Source of the DNA: Haliclona indistincta
Taxonomy: Eukaryota; Porifera; Demospongiae; Haplosclerida; Chalinidae
Direction of reading: 5' to 3'
DNA: 64,000 nt
Assembly (NCBI GenBank): GCA_964017065.1
Contig: OZ024787.1
Location: forward strand, 7,392,996 to 7,456,995
In this document: positions 30,578 to 40,959 of the stretch, piece by piece
Layout of the letters: each line of letters begins with the position of its first letter
How positions within the stretch are numbered: the first letter of the stretch is position 1
Program-made: the position numbers and the translations under genes
The notes under the pieces: model-generated
What the model was told of the DNA's origin: nothing
The model's input: only the letters and a program-made list of their open reading frames with translations
Database searches by the model: none

Positions 30578-33500
30578 TTAAACTACAGTATTCAATCCAC
30601 TTGAGTATGCCTCACAGTCTTTTAGTTTAAATCTCTCATAAGCAGGATTGTCATGAGTAGTTAGTTGTGATGGTGGAAGTTGAGGAGGACCTGAGGGTTC
30701 AACGGTTTCTACAGTTTTCAATCCATTTGAGTATGCCTCACAGTCTTTTAGTTCAAATCTCTCATAAGCAGGATTGTCATGAGTAGTTAGTTGTGATGGT
30801 GGAAGTTGAGGAGGACTTGAGGGTTCAATGTAGTCATAAATATGTTCCTCTTCTCTGCTAGTCTTCTTAAAATGCTTACGATATAATACAGCTGACAGTA
30901 TAGCTGGAATTACAGTGAACAAGATAATTCCAATTATTGCTCCAGCTGTACGAAGATAAATAAATTAGCTATTACAAATTTACAGGGACAACTTCAGACA
31001 AACCAGCACATGATTTTTTGATGATGTGCACTGCACATCCCTCAGTGGACATTAGCTGGCTTTAACTTACCAGTTATAAATCCGACATAGCTAATTTTAT
31101 CAGCTGTGAATACTCCTGTACAGTAAGTAAAATGCATATGAAATCATTTAGCTTGGATAATAAATTAGACCATACTGCAAGTAATTCTGCAATTTGATCG
31201 GTCAGCCAGAGGTGGTCTAAGTTAAGTAGACCACCGCTGAGTTTACTTAAGGTTTTTACTCATTTCACCCGAGTACGTCACGTGCGCAAGTCGCCTTTGG
31301 CGGCTTATTTTATGGTTCCATTCTTATTCTTATGTTATGTTGTAGGAAAACGCAGTCCGATGAAGTAATTGACGGTTGTAAAAGGTATAGGATTCTATTT
31401 TCAGTTGTACGTCGTCACAGCAAGCCGCTGATGTAGGGATACTTGGAACTTTTACTCTTGCAAGCATTATTTTTTCATTATTCCATCTTGTTCCATTTCT
31501 TTTTCAAGTGTCATCCCTTCACTTTTAAGTTTTTTATTAAAACTTTTTTACTTTACTTTACTAATACTAATACCAAAATGGAATCTGGCTACTAAACCAA
31601 TACTAATCAATTTTATTTCATTGTCACAGAAGGATATACCAAAGCGACTTGTAAAAACCGCTAGTAAAAATAACAGGTAAAAATTAATTGAGTTATGCAC
31701 AACATGATAACTTACCAGAAAGTTCAGAAAAGTTATTAGTGAAGGGCGCTTTGACTTTAACCCGGAAAGGCTCCTGAGGAATACAGGAATCAGTTCTATT
31801 AATCACAAAATTTAGTGTCTGGTTGTCGAGTTCTGCTGTGTAGCTTCGATTTTCGCAGTTGACTTGAGCAGGTTCAAATTTCACAGTGACGTTGATTGTG
31901 TCAATAAATTTAGATAAAATTATATCATCTGGTAGACTACTGTAAAGCATCAAATTTCTATTTTCCATTTGACTTATTACTGGGCGCTTTAGCTTGTCCA
32001 CTGTACGAAGAGAAAAAGAAAGTACTTAATAATATGCAAAAGAAAAACCTAAAAGTGTCTGGATGAATCACAGCCATCCCTATGTTATTGCCTAGTGCCA
32101 ATGACAATACAACAAACAAACAATACAAACATTTTGGTTATCTCCCTTTTAGAAGGAGCTATATTGTACATATTAAACAAGCTGTGACGCTCCTTCACAC
32201 TCTGGTAGTAAGTCACACACTACTAAGGAATGAAACTAGGCAGCTGAAAAACCAGCTCAATTAAAACAGAATTGTTTAGATAACACAATTCTCTCACTGT
32301 TTCATTATACCTTGTCCTGAAAACTCATAAACATGCAAGCTATGCAAAATGTTTATAATTTTGTTTATCATAAACAAGCAAGAAGACTTTACCCCAAAGT
32401 CATAGAAACAGTGATGGAAGGACGTGGATGCTGCATGTTAAATCAGGCATGCATGAAACGGAGTCTGAGCATACTGCTCCATGAAATAGCAATCAATTCA
32501 CGTAGCAGCTATCATTCAGTGGCGTATCCAGGATTTGGAGTAGGAGGGTGCTTAATTGTATACATGTATTCATATAAACCACACCCATTATTTTTGACCA
32601 CGCTCAAATATTCATTAGGGAGGCACTGTTGACGGTAGTGCCTCCCTATGTAGGGTCTAACGAGAAAAAAGATGGCGGCTACATACAACGTATTAGCGTT
32701 CAAACGCTGATATTTCGCTGGTGATGAATTTTATACGTCAAAAGACACTTAAATCTGCTATCTGGCGTTGCCCCATCATACAGTAGCAAGGAGATTGCTC
32801 GAGATTGTTGCTAAAGTGACGAAACTAAAAACGGTGAAAATCGTGTTTCGTCATCTTCGTTTTCTTCTTCTTTCTTCAACTCGCCTAGCGCCTCTATGCG
32901 AGCAGTGCCGAGACCAAAACACCCACGAACAGTCGTGACATTCTCCTGGCATGTGCCTTTTGAGATTAGTTTTTAGCGAAACGGCGATATAAATTCCGCG
33001 ATTTCTCGATCGTGATCCATTGTCAGCTAAGTGTTAGACGCCATTAATGTGATTGCGCAATACGCACGTGACCAAGCAGTGGTTAGGGCACGTGACCAAG
33101 CACTAGCTTGAGTATCTCCACGCTGTATGGTTCACGGAGAACACATATCTGTATGGAGTCTTCAGTCTTCGAAGAACGGCAAGCTATAGGATCACCATTC
33201 TGCGCTTGCCAGATATAAATTATAACCGCCGTACAATACAGGTCAACAAACTAGTGTGGGCGGGGCTCGTATGCACTGCATGCATACATGCGTAGGCGAG
33301 CTGATGGTATAGCATAACAATTATTTTTTGCTACAAGTTTAAAATAAAGAAAAGCCATCAACAACAAGAAACTAAACAACGGTGGAACAAAGACGGCTCA
33401 GTACGTCCATGATAATTATTTGAACTGCACTTCACTAAAAAGTAAAAAGGACACAAACAAGAAAATTAAAAAGATTTCTATCGAAATCAAAAGGATGTAG

Positions 33501-36500
33501 GGTTGTGAAATCTACCACTGGTCCACAATGTAAACTAACATGGAACAAGCATGGAATGGTAACACAATTGACTTGCTAACAGACCATAGATCCCTACATC
33601 AGTGGCTGTACACAAGCTGAATGCACGTCAGGTGTCAGCAGTCAACAAGTAGGTCAACCACACCAGCCACTGATGTAGGGATCTATGGTCTGTTAGCAAG
33701 TCAATTGTGTTACCATTCCCATGTTAGTTTACATTGCGAACCAGTGGTAGATTTCACAACCCTACATCCTTTTGATTTCGATAGAAATCTTTTTAATTTT
33801 CTTGTTATTATAAATTCAAGCAAGGCTATGCATAATGCAGCTGTTCTCTGAGATAGTATAGTAACACATGCGTTCCTATGGCCAGCAACCTAACAATCAC
33901 CTTACTAAATATGGCAAGCATTAATTATTTCTGCTAAGCATGGTTAATTATTTGTTATGCTTTATTAAACTAGCTACCGAAGGTGCAGATGCCTCAGCTC
34001 GGTGGAATGACATACACAGTAAACTACAGCTATTATACTTTCTGTACAGCAATCATAGTTATGCAATCAGAAGCCAATCAGTGTTGACCACAACTGTAGT
34101 GAAATTCTAACCTATCAGCTTCTAGGTAGTCAACTGTGGATAGCTTTGCCTTTGAAGAACTCCAGATCGTCAGCAACATTCCTACAGCCATTATCAATCG
34201 CGAGTGAGCAAATTGCGCCATAACTCACGAACTATTAAGCTTCGTATAATGTTTTCACATGATTGAAAGCGAGATAATACCATGTTATACTTGCATTGCT
34301 AGTTTCAGAGCTTATAACTTTCAGCGCGCGCTACAAAACCGAACCAGGTGACACAGTAACTCACAAACAGAGCCTTATAACCAAAATCATTACAATTCAT
34401 TTTCAAGCAAACATAAACTTTAGGTACATGTTTCAGCGCTTAGTTTTCAGCGAGCGACAAGAAATCCTGCCAACAGACAGACAGACACAACACGACTACT
34501 GTATGGCCCTTGGCTCCTCCGAAATTGCTGGGCACAAGTTCTTAGGGGGGTGCTTATAAGCACTGAAGGCACCCTTGTATAAACGCTCCTGTCATTCATG
34601 TAGCATCATTCATGCAGTAGGCTAAACAATGCTTCCTTTTTATCACCAGGTTGCTATGTACAGTACCCTCAAGAACTTCTTCCTCAAGAAGGAGGAGGAG
34701 GATCGAGGAGGAGGAGAAGATGAACTGGCACTTCGCGTGGGCGGCGATTTCAGTTTACCGCTTTAGAAACTTCAGCCAGCTTCGCCAAAGGTATTTTCAT
34801 GCTCAGAACAATCGTCTGATCGATCCTAGATGACTGAAACCTCAAGAAACGTTAACTGAACAGCGAAGATCTGCAACGGCTCTCTGAGAGTCACTATCTT
34901 AATTTTCGTCGTCAAGCAAGCAGTCCCGGCGACTTTCATAGACTGCTTACACTACAGATTCACTTAGAAATAGTTAAAATACAGTAGAACTTGTATAACA
35001 GTAGAGATATGTGCGATAACTCATTTTCACACATGCATGAGTAGCCACCATCCGTTAGTTCGAGGTCATCTCTACATATCATTGCCGATCGGCAAAGATA
35101 ATACTACTACATTCTCACCAAAATTTAATTAGCATTGGCCCGTTATAGCAACAAACTAGCTTGATGACACAAAGGTATTGTACACACATGCACATTGTTT
35201 CTTTACCTTCAACAATCCTTCCAACAGTCTTGTTTGTCTCTACCATATTCCCATTCATAATCTTACAGGAAACATTGTTGGATTGACTTTCCATGAAGTT
35301 ATTTATACGCAGTGTACAGCTGATTTGGAATCCTACAGAGTAGTCACAGGTGAGTGTCACTGGATGGTCTTCAATAGAGTCAGTACAGATTTGGGTGGTT
35401 AAAGAAGTGTTGCAAGAATTTGATTCAGATGGTGATTTGATACTCCCTCCAAACACTTCAAACATCACTGTGCGCATTTGAGGTACAGAAGCAGTGCATT
35501 GGAACTCTGCACTATATCCAGCTTTGACTATGGATTTTAGAGGAGCTTCAACAATACTGGTTGACCCAGGACCATCTGTAACAGAGAGCGAAGTCAAAGT
35601 CATGACAGGTATAATTGACGTGCAATACTCACCGTTTGAAGTAATATTTTCAAGAAAGCCTCGTCGCATGACTATCTGGAATTGAAAACTTGGTATTCTA
35701 GATACTGTTACTATACAAACTAGTGACTGAACGAAAGGAGTGAATCTTGATATGTTGAGATTTGTGTTATTAAGTGTGTATTCTGTTGTGCTTGAATTCA
35801 GGATAACATTGTCACCAGTACTGTAACGTACAGTCCATGTGATAGAAAAAAGATCAGGGCGTTCCATAGCTATACATGTAGCTCCATAACTGTGTGGGCA
35901 TTTCGCTGTGTACATTTGTCCCCATGTACCATTCGGAGGGTTATTGATAAATATATCCGTGGGAGTAGAAGGAAATACTGTAGGGAAAATAGACATTTTA
36001 ACAAAGTAAGCTATATTTTTGATTATTCGTTCAATAATTGCATGATAGCGACACGTGAGTTCGCACCTTTCACACAAATTAATAAAGAAAGTGTACTAAT
36101 ACCAAAATGGAATCTGGCTACTAAACCAACACTAATTAACCCTCGGCGCATGCGCGAGGGTTACGGTACTTGCTCTGTCATTCATTCGTTCGTTCACTCA
36201 TTCGTTCGTTCTGTCCATCGAGCTGCAGAGACCATCGCTCACTTCTGAAACTCGGTAAAGGTATGAACAGGCTTAGCACGACAATGGCTTACAATGTGAC
36301 TCGTGGATTTTGCTAAATTGCTTTCGTTCTCGAGTTATGTATGGCTGGCTCACCTTGCATGACAGCCATCTTGAAGCTTTAATAAAAAACTGAAAAGTAT
36401 AGGGATATCAAGTCCAGGTATGATTTGACAACATGATACTTGTTAGTACCGTAATGGATGAGGAAGATACTAACACTGACAACTCATGATGCAGCCGGCA

Positions 36501-39500
36501 AGCCTATAATTAAATAGTAGGGGCACGCCTAGTAGAGTTGATGTATTCATATGGATAACACATTCATATTCATGCAGCAATCTCATCAATATCACACCCA
36601 CAGAGGCTTCTAGTCCTTTACAATATACGCTGCGTGGTGTATACGTAGGAACCTTACTGTGAGTAGAATCTTGCTGCCGTTAACCCTTTAAGCCCTAATG
36701 ACGCAATTTTGCGTCATACATACTTCAGACAGCATAACTTAATGAAAAAGTGCTAAAATATCCCAAAATTAAGCCAAATTGAAGAATACAAATAACCGCA
36801 AAAAATTGACCGGTTTTCGGTGCGCCCCCTGCGCTAAACGTATTCGGTTTGGCATTTCTATGGCTTCAGTGTATATTCCACAACATTTTAGGAAAAACAA
36901 AAATGGCCGCCAAGAAAATTTGGACATTTTATGGCTTCGGGTACTCGGAAAACACATTTTTGTGCATTCTCTATGATCTGGGCTACATTTTACATTGACC
37001 AAAACCACTGCTATTTACATGTACTTTTCAGTAGCCAGCCCCAAAGTACTAACTTTGAGCAAAATTTGATGAGGTCGCTGCACTTTATCGGCTTCACTTT
37101 CGAAGTGGGAGGGGCATATCGACCGATTTGAGTGTGAGCAATTGCGGCTACTCACTGGCGTAAAAGGACGCAAATTTGAGACCAGTAGCACAAAAGACTC
37201 ACGAGATATTCACGATAGAAGTGGTCAGCATTTACGAGGTTAAAATTTCAGCAAGATAATTCAGTAGTTAAAGGGTTAAGCTAGAATACTTGTTCACGTC
37301 TGGGACTCTAGGAATGTCAGTTTTAACCCGTCATCTGAGAACAGATCAGTGTTAATTATTTCAAAATGGCGTCTTCAGTCCAAAACGGCCCAAAGCCATG
37401 CTTTTCAAGGATTACTCGCTTCTGGTAGTGTTTAATGCCTATCTAAGAAGAAAATGCACTATTCCAGATATATACACGTGCGATTGTGCAGGTTTGGTAG
37501 TGATTCGTTCACTAAAGAAAGAAAGAAGAAGAAGAAAGATGACTCACGACAATTCGCGTGGGCGCGATTTTAGTTTACCACTTTAGAACGTCTGTCCGCT
37601 TCGCCAAAGGTATTTCCATGCTCAAAACAATCGTCTGATCAATCCTAGATGTCTGGAATCTCGAGAAATTCTAAAACAGCGAAGATCAGCTACGGCTCTC
37701 TGAGAGTCGCCATTTTGATTTTTTGTCGACGAGCAAGCAGTCCTGGCGACTTTCATAAACTTCCTACAAGCGCTGGTACTTCCAGATTAAGTAGAAATGT
37801 TTCACTTCACTAATAAAAATTCACTAGTAGAAATTCACTTCCAGATAGTAAATGTATAACAATAGCGATAATTATGTGCAAAAACTCATTTTGGCAATGG
37901 CGGTAATACCAAAGCGACTTGTAAAAACCGCTCAAAAATAACAGGAAAAATTGAGTTATGCACAAACACAATAACTTACCAATTAGATTAGAAAGTTCAG
38001 AAAAGTTATTAGTGAAGGGCGCTTTGACTTTAACCCGGAAAATCTCCTGAGGAATGAAGGAATCGGTTATATTAATCACAAAATTTATTTTTGTCTGGTT
38101 GTTGAGTTCTGCTGTGTAGCTTCGATTTTCACAGTTGACTGGAGCAGGTTCAAATTTCACAGTGACGTTGATTGTGTCAATAAATTTAGATAAAATTATG
38201 TCATCTGGTAGACTACTGTAAAGCATCAAATTTCCATTTTCCATTCGACTTGCTTCTGGTCGCTTTAGCTTGTTCCACTGCACGAGGAAAAAAAAGAAAG
38301 TACTTAACGACAGTGTGCATATACGGTAAAAATATGCAAAAGAAAAACCTAAAAGTGTAGGGATAAATTGCAGCCATCCCTACATGTTATTGCCTAGCGC
38401 CAATGCCAATACAACAAACAAACAAGACAAGCATTTTGGTCATTATGATTATCAATACTGTCATTATTAAATTATCACCAAAATTTAATTAGCATTGGCC
38501 CCTTACAGTGGCGTATCCAGGATTTGGAGTAGGAGGGTGCTTAATATTATATAACCACACCCATTATTTATTGACCACACCCGAAATTATTGTTACAGTC
38601 GAAATTCAACCAAAGGCTTTGCATAATGCAGCTGCATGTTCTCTGAGCTAGTAAAGTAAAATGTGCATTCTTATGACTAGCAAGCCACTAATCACCTTAC
38701 TAAATATGGCAAACATTAATTATAATTGCTAAGCATGGTTAACTACATCTTATGCCTCATTAAAAAAGAAATTTCTGGATCTTAGGGGGGTGCTCAAGCA
38801 CTGAAAGCACCCTTGTAAAAATGCCCCTGCCTGATGCCTTATAGCAACAAACTAGCTTGATGACACAAAGGTGTTGTACACACATGCACATTGTTTCTTT
38901 ACCTTCAACAATCCTTCCAACAGTCTTGCTTGTCTCTACCATTTTCCCATTCATAATCTTACAGGAAACATTGTTGGATTGACTTTCCATGAAGTTATCT
39001 ATACGCAGTGTACAGCTGATTTGGAATCCTACAGAGTAGTCACAGGTGAGTGTCACTGGATGGTCTCCAATAGAGTCAGTACAGATTTGGGTGGTTAAAG
39101 AAGTGTTGCAAGAATTTGATTCAGATGGTGATTTGATACTCCCTCCAAACACTTCAAACATCACTGTGCGCATTTGAGGTACAGAAGCAGTGCATTGGAA
39201 CTCTGCACTATATCCAGCTTTGACTATGGATTTTAGAGGAGCTTCAACAATACTGGTTGACCCAGGACCATCTGTAACAGAGAGCGAAGTCAAAGTCATG
39301 ACAGTGTATAATTGATGTGCAATACTCACCGTTTGAAGGAATATGTTCAAAAAAGCCTCGTCGCATGACTATCTGGACCGCTTGAAAACTTGGTATTCCA
39401 GTTACTCTTACTTCACAAACTAGTGACTGAATGAAAGGAGTGAATCTTGATATGATGAGATTTGTGCTATTAAGTGTGTATTCTGTTGTGTTTGAATTCA

Positions 39501-40044
39501 GGACAACATTAAGACCAGTACTGTAATGTACAGTCCATGTGATAGAATAAAGATCAGGGAGTTCCATAGCTAGAGCTCCGAAACTGTATGGGCATATCGC
39601 TGTGTAATTTAGTCCCCATGTACCAATCGGAGGGTCGTTGCTAGCTATAGTAGGAGGAAATGCTGTTGGGAAAATACATAGATAGATTAATGCTAAGCTA
39701 AGGTCTCTTCACTTACCATTAACAGGTTGTTCATTTATAGATCTTGAGTTATCTTTTTCGCAGTAATAAAGGCCTTCTGTGTTTTTGTCTATGATGAAGG
39801 TGTCTGAATTCAGTAGCGTTCCACTGGCGCCATTCTTGCGGTAGAAAGTTGCACCAGAGATGGCTGCACCATTCAGCTTGCACGATAACATGATATTGTT
39901 GTTGTCCGTGGCTGCACGAGATGCTTCTATGGTGTAAGAAGGCTGACAAGTAGAGCCAGGGATCCATAGCATAAATACTATAACAGCAACTACATGTACT
40001 ACAGAAACTCCGACGTGCAACATGGTTGCGTGCAGATTGATCAT
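30578..40044 (-). CDS. Type II multi-Ig receptor, copy 1, with duplicated exon cassette
   Basis: Exons on minus: 40044-39717 (hydrophobic leader plus Ig ending GLYYCE), 39662-39330 (Ig-a), 39271-38903 (Ig-b), 38277-37980 (FN3-like, frameshifted), 35977-35633 (Ig-a), 35575-35207 (Ig-b), 32000-31716 (FN3-like), 31115-31071 (15-codon stalk) and 30945-30578 (TM IIGIILFTVIPAILSAVLY plus tail). Every junction is phase 1. Skipping the frameshifted exon gives 2442 nt, 813 aa, in frame. The tail has EEHIYDYIEP, proline-rich PPQLPPSQL and NPAY motifs, the last two in duplicate. The second cassette is nearly identical to the first. That all exons form one gene is inferred from order, strand and phase. 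Introns hold several mobile elements. Confidence 0.7.
31716..32000 (-). other. FN3-like exon of type II receptor copy 1 (intact)
   Basis: 285 nt, phase 1 at both ends, beginning VDKLKRPVISQMENRN and ending in a KVKAPFTNNFSELS-like G strand. It lacks the three residues DPI seen at the end of its sisters (57563-57856 and 61009-61302, both 294 nt). It probably is the membrane-proximal domain. Confidence 0.75.
32605..33335 (+). repeat. Composite dispersed repeat, copy 1
   Basis: Homologous to 61505-62215 (same strand) and 50740-51145 (opposite strand). It begins with a hairpin, GGGAGGCACT...AGTGCCTCCC, followed by a CAAGATGGCGGCTACATA-like box. It is always followed by a foldback element. Short frames within it are broken by stops. 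Confidence 0.7.
33458..33804. repeat. Foldback element, copy 1
   Basis: Long inverted arms (AAGATTTCTATCGAAATC ... GATTTCGATAGAAATCTT) enclose a short middle beside the box CACTGATGTAGGGATCTATG. Related copies are at 50179-50570, 59740-60097 and 62345-62746. Confidence 0.8.
33975..34515 (+). repeat. Degenerate interspersed repeat, copy 2
   Basis: Shares ordered modules with 16735-18030 (CCGAAGGTGCAGATGCC, GAAGCCAATCAGTGTTGACC, TATCAGCTTCTAGGTAGTC, CAGACAGACAGA). No coding sense seen. Confidence 0.6.
34660..34960 (+). repeat. Dispersed repeat, pair with 37510-37790
   Basis: The segment with CAAAGGTATTTTCATGCTCA, CAATCGTCTGATCGATCC and CGGCTCTCTGAGAGTC recurs at 37510-37790 with about ten percent difference. 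Each copy lies about 300 bp or more before a type II exon in transcript order, so it may have moved with the cassette duplication. Confidence 0.6.
36680..37278. mobile_element. piggyBac-like nonautonomous element
   Basis: 599 bp bounded by TTAA on both sides, with ends TTAACCCTTTAA and its inverse AGTTAAAGGGTTAA. TTAA target sites and CCCT-type ends are the hallmark of piggyBac elements. There is no transposase frame. The interior frames at 36769-37131 are short and unrecognised. A related end occurs at 26157. Confidence 0.7.
37510..37790 (+). repeat. Dispersed repeat, pair with 34660-34960
   Basis: Second copy of the repeat described at 34660-34960; contains CAAAGGTATTTCCATGCTCA and CGGCTCTCTGAGAGTC. 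Non-coding. Confidence 0.6.
37980..38277 (-). pseudogene. Frameshifted FN3-like exon in type II receptor copy 1
   Basis: It aligns with the intact 294-nt exons at 57563-57856 and 61009-61302 but is 298 nt: one extra codon plus one extra A in TGGAACAAG where sisters have TGGACAAG. With phase-1 splicing the frame is lost at once and meets stop codons. The splice sites look intact. Because neighbours are all phase 1, skipping this exon would restore the frame. A sequencing error cannot be excluded. Confidence 0.65.
38506..38836 (+). mobile_element. hAT-like element, short copy, 5-bp TSD CCTTA
   Basis: The 331 bp begin CAGTGGCGTATCCAGG. CCTTA at 38501-38505 and 38837-38841 is the duplicated target. 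The empty site is preserved in paralogous introns at about 35140 and 58545 (GGCCC.TTATAGCAACAAAC). Ends match those of 32517-34591, apart from about seven extra bases at the right end. No transposase. Confidence 0.75.
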
Positions 40045-40959
40045 TTCAACTGAACGAATTTCTGACCAACCGGACTAATAAAATAATTTTTGTAGGTGTG
40101 GTATCACTTCAGTGGATCATGTGGTGGAAAAAACGAAAAATGTAAGGTCGAGCCACGCCTACAAAAGTAGGTTTTTATAATCAATAAAATTAATTTCACT
40201 GAATATCCCCGGCCTCAGCATGCATAAGCAGAGTTACATTTGTTTGTGAAAACTACTCATAAGATGAACAAAATTAATAATAATTAAAAATGCTTTTTAT
40301 GGTACATCAGTTCAGCATAGAAGGCTTTAGCAGCATTGATCATCCTTCACTGCACACATCCATCACAATATTGCGGCCTGGGGTGGGAACAAATAGACAA
40401 TGAGAATCAAGAGATGATTAGTGTTACACACTCAGACAAATTAGAACATGTTGTCTACCACTATTTGTATTCAGATGTTGCTAAACTCTTATATCTTAGA
40501 TCAGTAAGGCTCCTTGTGTATGTGCACTTCAAAGCTATAAAGAACATGGCTAACAGTACAACGTTGAAATTGAACATAGTTAAAAATAACGGCGTACTGA
40601 AAACACGTCTTGGTGACCTCTGAATAAACAGGAGCATGTAGATAATGTACACCATGTATTCAGGAATAAATAGAGTATTCTTCGATATTATACACAATAG
40701 GGTGCATATGACTCAGGATTCAAAAGAGCGGCTACATGTACTGTATAAACTGACCCTCAATTGCTTTTACAGTTAAAACACAGTTGGTAAGAACACACCA
40801 CCTGTAATTTTATAGAATACAAAATGCACAATCTTAGAACTCAATTATCATAACACTGTTGCAAAACATGCTTATACTACGTCTTAATAGGTAGATAAGC
40901 TACATAACCGCACTATTATGATTTGAAGAAGCCTGCTTAATAACATCGAAAATTTTCCC
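40045..40959. other. Intergenic region, nothing recognised
   Basis: This separates the 5' end of type II copy 1 from the 3' end of type I copy 2. It presumably holds the type II promoter and the type I 3' end. Frames at 40336-40697 are unsupported. Confidence 0.4.

Larger units (their letters stand above)
32517..34591 (+). mobile_element. hAT-like element with nested insertions, 5-bp TSD
   Basis: It starts CAGTGGCGTATCCAGG and ends GCTCCTG, flanked by TCATT on both sides (32512-32516 and 34592-34596). Its two ends resemble those of the shorter copy at 38506-38836. The interior holds a composite repeat (32605-33335), a foldback (33458-33804) and a degenerate repeat (33975-34515), so it is a nest. 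The unoccupied form of the target is visible near 57350 (CTATCATTCATGTAGCATC). Confidence 0.7.

Noticed and set aside
36769..37131. Short frames inside the TTAA-bounded element as a transposase
   Set aside because: Under 80 codons, on both strands, with no DDE-type motif.
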